From the NCBI GenBank assembly GCA_019915135.1, contig JAHLMK010000001.1, forward strand, positions 1,364,001 to 1,428,000: a stretch of DNA of 64,000 nt, given 5' to 3'. Positions 59,962-64,000 of the stretch are shown piece by piece (positions within the stretch are counted from its first letter, which is position 1; each line of letters starts with the position of its first letter). The position numbers were made by a program, and so were the translations under genes. This DNA comes from Strobilurus pachycystidiatus (Eukaryota; Basidiomycota; Agaricomycetes; Agaricales; Physalacriaceae). A model generated the notes under the pieces. The model was not told the DNA's origin, did no database searches, and saw nothing but the letters and a program-made list of their open reading frames with translations.

Positions 59962-62464
59962 ATGAAGAAGGTGGCCACCTCAAAGCGAAGAAAGGCCACC
60001 GGGTCGATGTCAGCCAATCGGGCCAACACAGCTGTAAAGCCCGCCGCCCTTTCAGCCATCAAGGCCGGGCAACTGAAGACGCTCCTTGAGATGCCTGTCG
60101 ACATCATGTACGAGGTACCTCAGCTCGCTGAAGGCCATCAATGCCACTCTTCTGACTCGCTTGCCTCTCAGGTTTGCTCGCATCTATGCCCTCCAGATAT
60201 CATGCATATGTCTCGTACCTCGAAGGCGCTTCGCAGCACGCTGATGAGCAAGGCCTGGTGCTCAGTCTGGCGCATGGTGCTGAGGAATGATCCAGACTCA
60301 TTTCCCGCAAAACCTGACGATATCAACGAACCTCAATACGTTACCCTCATATGGGGCCAAGACTGTTATGTGAGTCGTATCAACGATCACATCGGACAGC
60401 GCTGACAGACGGTGACTAGAGATGCTCCAAATTGACTGATACGCATGGACTATGGCTACTGAGAATGAGACTATGCGAGGTACGTTCAACGCAACGTCAC
60501 CCTGTCACCAGCCCTTGCTGAAACGACCGAATTGTTCAACAGTCTTGTATCTTCCAGGCGCCAGAGTAGGAAATGCCAATTGTGGATCCTCTTGAATACT
60601 CTAACATCTAGTAGGCTTCAATCTCTCGCCTCGGTCCTACAGACCTGGACCTCAAAATCCCATCTGAACAACTTCCCGGATATGATCACTTTCCAGACAC
60701 TCCTGACGCCGGAGGGAAGAAACTGTACGTGTACGCAGCGTTGACTCGGTGTGTTCTGACTGGAGATAAGACTATCACAACTTCTACGTCAAGACAACGG
60801 TCGACGAAGTCTGTGAAGTACTAGAACAATGCCCCGATGCCGCCGCCGTCTCTCATTATGTCAAAGAAAGATTAAAGATTGTTCAACGGCAGAACAATGT
60901 TGGTCTTTTCTATCTGTTTTTCTAAGCACTTTGGCTGAACATAGTTTAAAGTTTAGAACTGATTGTGGAGACGCTGTCCTGAGACAACAGGCTAGAACAT
61001 CCCTAGAAAGAAGAGAAGCCAAAAACGCTCGCAAAGAGAAGTTTGTCCATTGCTGAGAGGGGTCTTCTATGCGAACTGATACATCTGTCTTCATTCTAGC
61101 ATTATTCATCGATTACGTGTGTATGGTTATTCGGAGGAACTAAATTATCTGCAAAACGACCCTCTTGATGCATTCACCAGTCATCCCGACGTCGATTCTG
61201 TAACACCGATGACAGACGAAGGTATTTCAACCTGGAACAGCGTCTTCTTTGACTGACTATGGTCTGTATAGTATTCAAAGATATTCTTCCTAGTCTCACT
61301 TCAGTCATGCTTGCCACTCGGGAGAAGTTGACCCGTGTGAAGCGCCGCAGATTGCACAGCACGCGATTGAATATCCTTTCGAACATGTTGAAGGAGTACG
61401 CGTCCGATAATCCCAAAAAGGTCGTCCCGAGTTTGGCAGACCTTGCTGTTATACCTGTGATCGAGACCATTCTCGATAACAAGGGCATAGAATCTTTCAG
61501 TGATGAGGCATCGTTCGCGCATATCAAGGCTGATCTTCCCAAGATATGTAAGGATTGGCGCCGCTCAAAGAACCTCGAGCTGGCCTCTCTGATGCCGAAT
61601 TCGATGAACATCTCACACCTCTCGTTGGCTGTATCCATCTTTCGATGCCAGGACTGCTTCGAGCCTGTGGCGTATCCTCAGATTCTAGGTCATTCGTGCC
61701 TGCGAATATTGCGGACTGGGTATCGAAATCGGGAAGACAAAGTCGTCACACTGTTGGAGGCTCTGCAGGAAGAGCCGTGGAACTTCGAGCCACGTAACGG
61801 CGTTGAATGGCATCGTTACGCTTTCGCGTGTGCAGTCGATGTCGTCAGAGCATGTGGCCTGGCAGCAGAGACCGCCTCACCCCAAGATGTGGACTGCGCC
61901 TCCGTGCAATGGCTTGAATGCATTGACTGCAGGAATGTGAAAAGGAGACGGAGTCTTGTTTGTCAATGGCGCAATGCGGTATCAACCTGTTCCCATGAAT
62001 ACTCCTCGCTCCTAATGATTGACTTCCGTCTCTGCAGATTGTGCATGGAATGCAGCATTTGAAGCAAGGACAGGCTGCAAAGTGGAAACCAGTCTTCAGT
62101 CAACGCGACGTCGATGCGGCTGAGACAGAGGACCGGCAGCTGGGAAAATCTCCTTCCAGTACTTCATGCAATCGGTGCGATGTCAAGATTGAACGCAATA
62201 TGCGTATGGAGCATCTCCGCCTAGTGTGCGCATCCCCTATACTTACCTGAGACTCGTACTTATATATTGTTCAGCCATGATATAGAGGAGTGCAGCAACC
62301 TCGCTAGAGAGTTCACGTTGGCGCTCGATGCCTCGCTCAGCGAGCATCCGCTGACGGTCCTCATTCCCTTAACAGAGAGTCAACCTTGTAGTATTGATTT
62401 GACTGGTGATTCCGACTTGCAGCATCCACAGAGCTCGTCTTCTGTGATAGTATTGGACGATTAG
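59962..62464 (+). CDS. F-box protein with C-terminal SIM-like motifs
   Basis: The start is ATG 59962 (MKKVATSKRRKATGSMS, basic tail). The F-box follows: LLEMPVDIMYEVPQL, then, after an intron, HLCPPDIMHMSRTSKALRST and SVWRMVLRNDPDSFPAKPDD. Later exons hold SKLTDTHGLWLLRMRLCE, and a long helical/charged exon, MLATREKLTRVKRRRLHS through SDEASFAHIKADLPKI. LVCQWRNA joins IVHGMQHLKQGQAAKWK by an intron at about 61980–62038. The last exon ends in SIDLTGDSD and SVIVLDD, both SUMO-interacting-motif-like. The layout is common to Agaricomycete F-box proteins. About eight introns are needed, and 60420–61260 is the least certain part. Confidence 0.75.
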
Positions 62465-62514
62465 ATTCACATACGCGCTGATCCTGATACTTCGATACAT
62501 CGTACTTATTTTAT

Positions 62515-63931
62515 TCAGTATGGATAATATGTTGGCGGCTTACTGTCTACGCCAATCAGACCCTCTACTATCTGCTTCTGATGCTGTTCGTCCAAGTAAG
62601 GTAGAATATTATCCGCGAAACGATCTCTGCTTTTGTACCTGCAATGAAGTTCAGCGGCTGCTCAGAACCTCGTGAGTCTAAGAACTTACCCTGCGACATC
62701 TTCTGGCCAGCTTCTGATCGCACTCGCCATCCTGCCCGGAACGCCTGCCTCTCGAGCAAGATCGGCGACAGGTTCGATATAAGTCCTGACGGTGAAGACT
62801 ATAGCACGAGTTTTAGGCAGGCGGCGCAGTGATTGTCTCTCCTGTCTCAAAGTGAGGTTCGTCGGTTGGAATTTGAGTGGCGCCACTCCTCCATGACTGC
62901 TGGGCTCGCTATCGTCTTGTGCTCCCATACCCGATCCAGCCTGGAACAACTCCTCTTTCCCGACCATTGACTCTGCCCAGCCAATCTCCGTAGGATCGAG
63001 AGGCTCATATGGGGCACCGCTCGCAGGGTCCTTAAACATTGCAAAATGATAGTTGTTGCGTTGTATGAGGGTGTCGGGTTTCATGCGTTGAAGATAGCGA
63101 GTCAGGCTTGTCCTGAGTTTCGTCTCATCTTGAATCACATTGTCAGATGTCGCGCTGAAAGAATAGAAGTACTCATACAATGGGGGACATTACCGGAGTA
63201 GTGAATATCGTCGAGTGACATTCCTATCTTATCCTCCAGTCGCCAGAATCCTTGAGCACGCATCAGCCCAATGGTCAAGAAAATGGACCAAGAGGCTGAC
63301 CAGGACAAATGATAGCGCCAGCTCGAAGGTAGTAGACACCGTCATTCCCTACGGGGCGAGTTTGAGTTGTTATTTAGAGTGTCAAGAACGAAGAGTAACC
63401 CTCAAGTAACAAGGCAAGATCGTCTTGGATTCTAAAAAAATCGATGAGTCTGTGCCATTCACGAGAATGATCTACCCACAACAAGCCCGCGACCGTCATG
63501 GGATCTTCTTCGTCGAGGTTGTAAGTAGCATCGACAGGTATTATGGTGATGGTGCGAATGCGGCCATCGCCATATAGCCCCCCAGAACCTTTCTCGTGGC
63601 GTTCGACGGTATAGATGAGAGGGTATCGCATTGATAGATACTCGGCAAGTTCCTCCAAGAGTTCAGTCGCTGAGATGGAAGTTCAGGCTGCATTCATAGA
63701 TCGGGGAAGGGACATTTACCAGCGACATGTCCGTCGACTTTGACAATGTCGCTCGGAGGCAATGACTTAACAAGCTGAGGACCACGCGTCTTCACGCGAT
63801 GTACGCGTATACGATGGTAGTGGGCAAGCTGGTCATCCACCTGAGCAAGATTAGACTTCGAGAAGCGTTCAGTCCGGCGCGGCATTCCGCACCTCAATCC
63901 ACGACTCAAATCCGATGTTTCTTATGCCCAT
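62515..63931 (-). CDS. DUF3445 family protein (heme-dependent oxidative N-demethylase-like)
   Basis: DUF3445 proteins include heme-dependent oxidative N-demethylases. The start is ATG 63931 (MGIRNIGFESWIE). An intron leads to VDDQLAHYHRIRVHRVKTRG. Next come LLEELAEYLSMRYPLIYTVE, DPMTVAGLLWVDHSREWHRL and RIQDDLALLLEG. GNDGVYYLRAGAIICPG is joined by an intron near 63254–63304 to FWRLEDKIGMSLDDIH, and YEYFYSFSATSDNVIQDE follows. LTRYLQRMKPDTLIQRNNYH and RLPKTRAIVFTVRTYIEPV precede a last exon, YKSRDRFADNILPYLDEQHQ. The order 'WRLEDKIG…IH…QRNNYHF…LP+(S/T)RAI.F..RTY' is the family pattern. The true substrate is not known. About six introns are present. Confidence 0.82.
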
Positions 63932-64000
63932 AGTCACGCTACAGAGCGAAAAGTCAGATGATGTCGATGATGAAATGCCAGCATTCACTGATAGTCAGGG

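Overview
This window is nuclear DNA of a filamentous basidiomycete, most likely an Agaricomycete. Coding sequences are cut by many short GT–AG introns (about 45–60 bp). Genes lie on both strands with short spacers. The protein set is fungal: ATG9, LEU4, RPN14, TEA/ATTS factor, old yellow enzyme, Git3-like receptor. Several Agaricomycete-style F-box/LRR-like proteins support the placement. No bacterial operons, Shine-Dalgarno sites, CRISPR arrays, rRNA or viral genes were seen.

Layout. 1–4350 is gene-poor. 4354–12250 holds a BCS1-like AAA ATPase, a possible Cys-cluster protein, an ABC-F ATPase and a small Cys-containing protein next to a 115–125 bp tandem repeat. 12993–17382 has an Irs4-type EH-domain protein and an Rpn14/PAAF1 WD40 protein, followed by a tRNA-Phe. 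18784–25894 has an F-box-like protein, the ribosome-biogenesis ATPase Rix7, mitochondrial uL30 (head-to-head with Rix7) and an old yellow enzyme. 27607–33303 has a seven-helix receptor and ATG9, divergent. 33725–39058 has ribosomal protein eS12, a TmpA-type membrane oxidoreductase, an inverted-repeat structure around a small ORF, and an OB-fold-like protein. 39180–43274 has two tandem F-box/LRR-like paralogues. 43606–44623 is a tRNA-derived SINE with its own target duplication, itself interrupted by a 719 bp hAT-type element with a perfect 8 bp duplication. 44805–50091 is a divergent pair, LEU4 (with a duplicated regulatory module) and glutamyl-tRNA synthetase, sharing a 152 bp promoter with Gcn4-type half-sites. 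50528–57883 has a TLC-domain protein, a TEA/ATTS transcription factor, SBDS/Sdo1 and a membrane protein with a coding minisatellite. 58093–63931 has a CmcJ-like protein, an F-box protein with C-terminal SUMO-interacting-like motifs, and a DUF3445 protein.

Themes. Most genes are housekeeping: ribosome biogenesis and translation (Rix7, SBDS, eS12, uL30m, GluRS, tRNA-Phe), mitochondrial or proteasome assembly, and autophagy. There is no clear metabolite cluster. The variable parts are the F-box genes, the nested transposons, the inverted repeat and the minisatellite. Gene models were spliced by eye, so exon edges are approximate unless stated.
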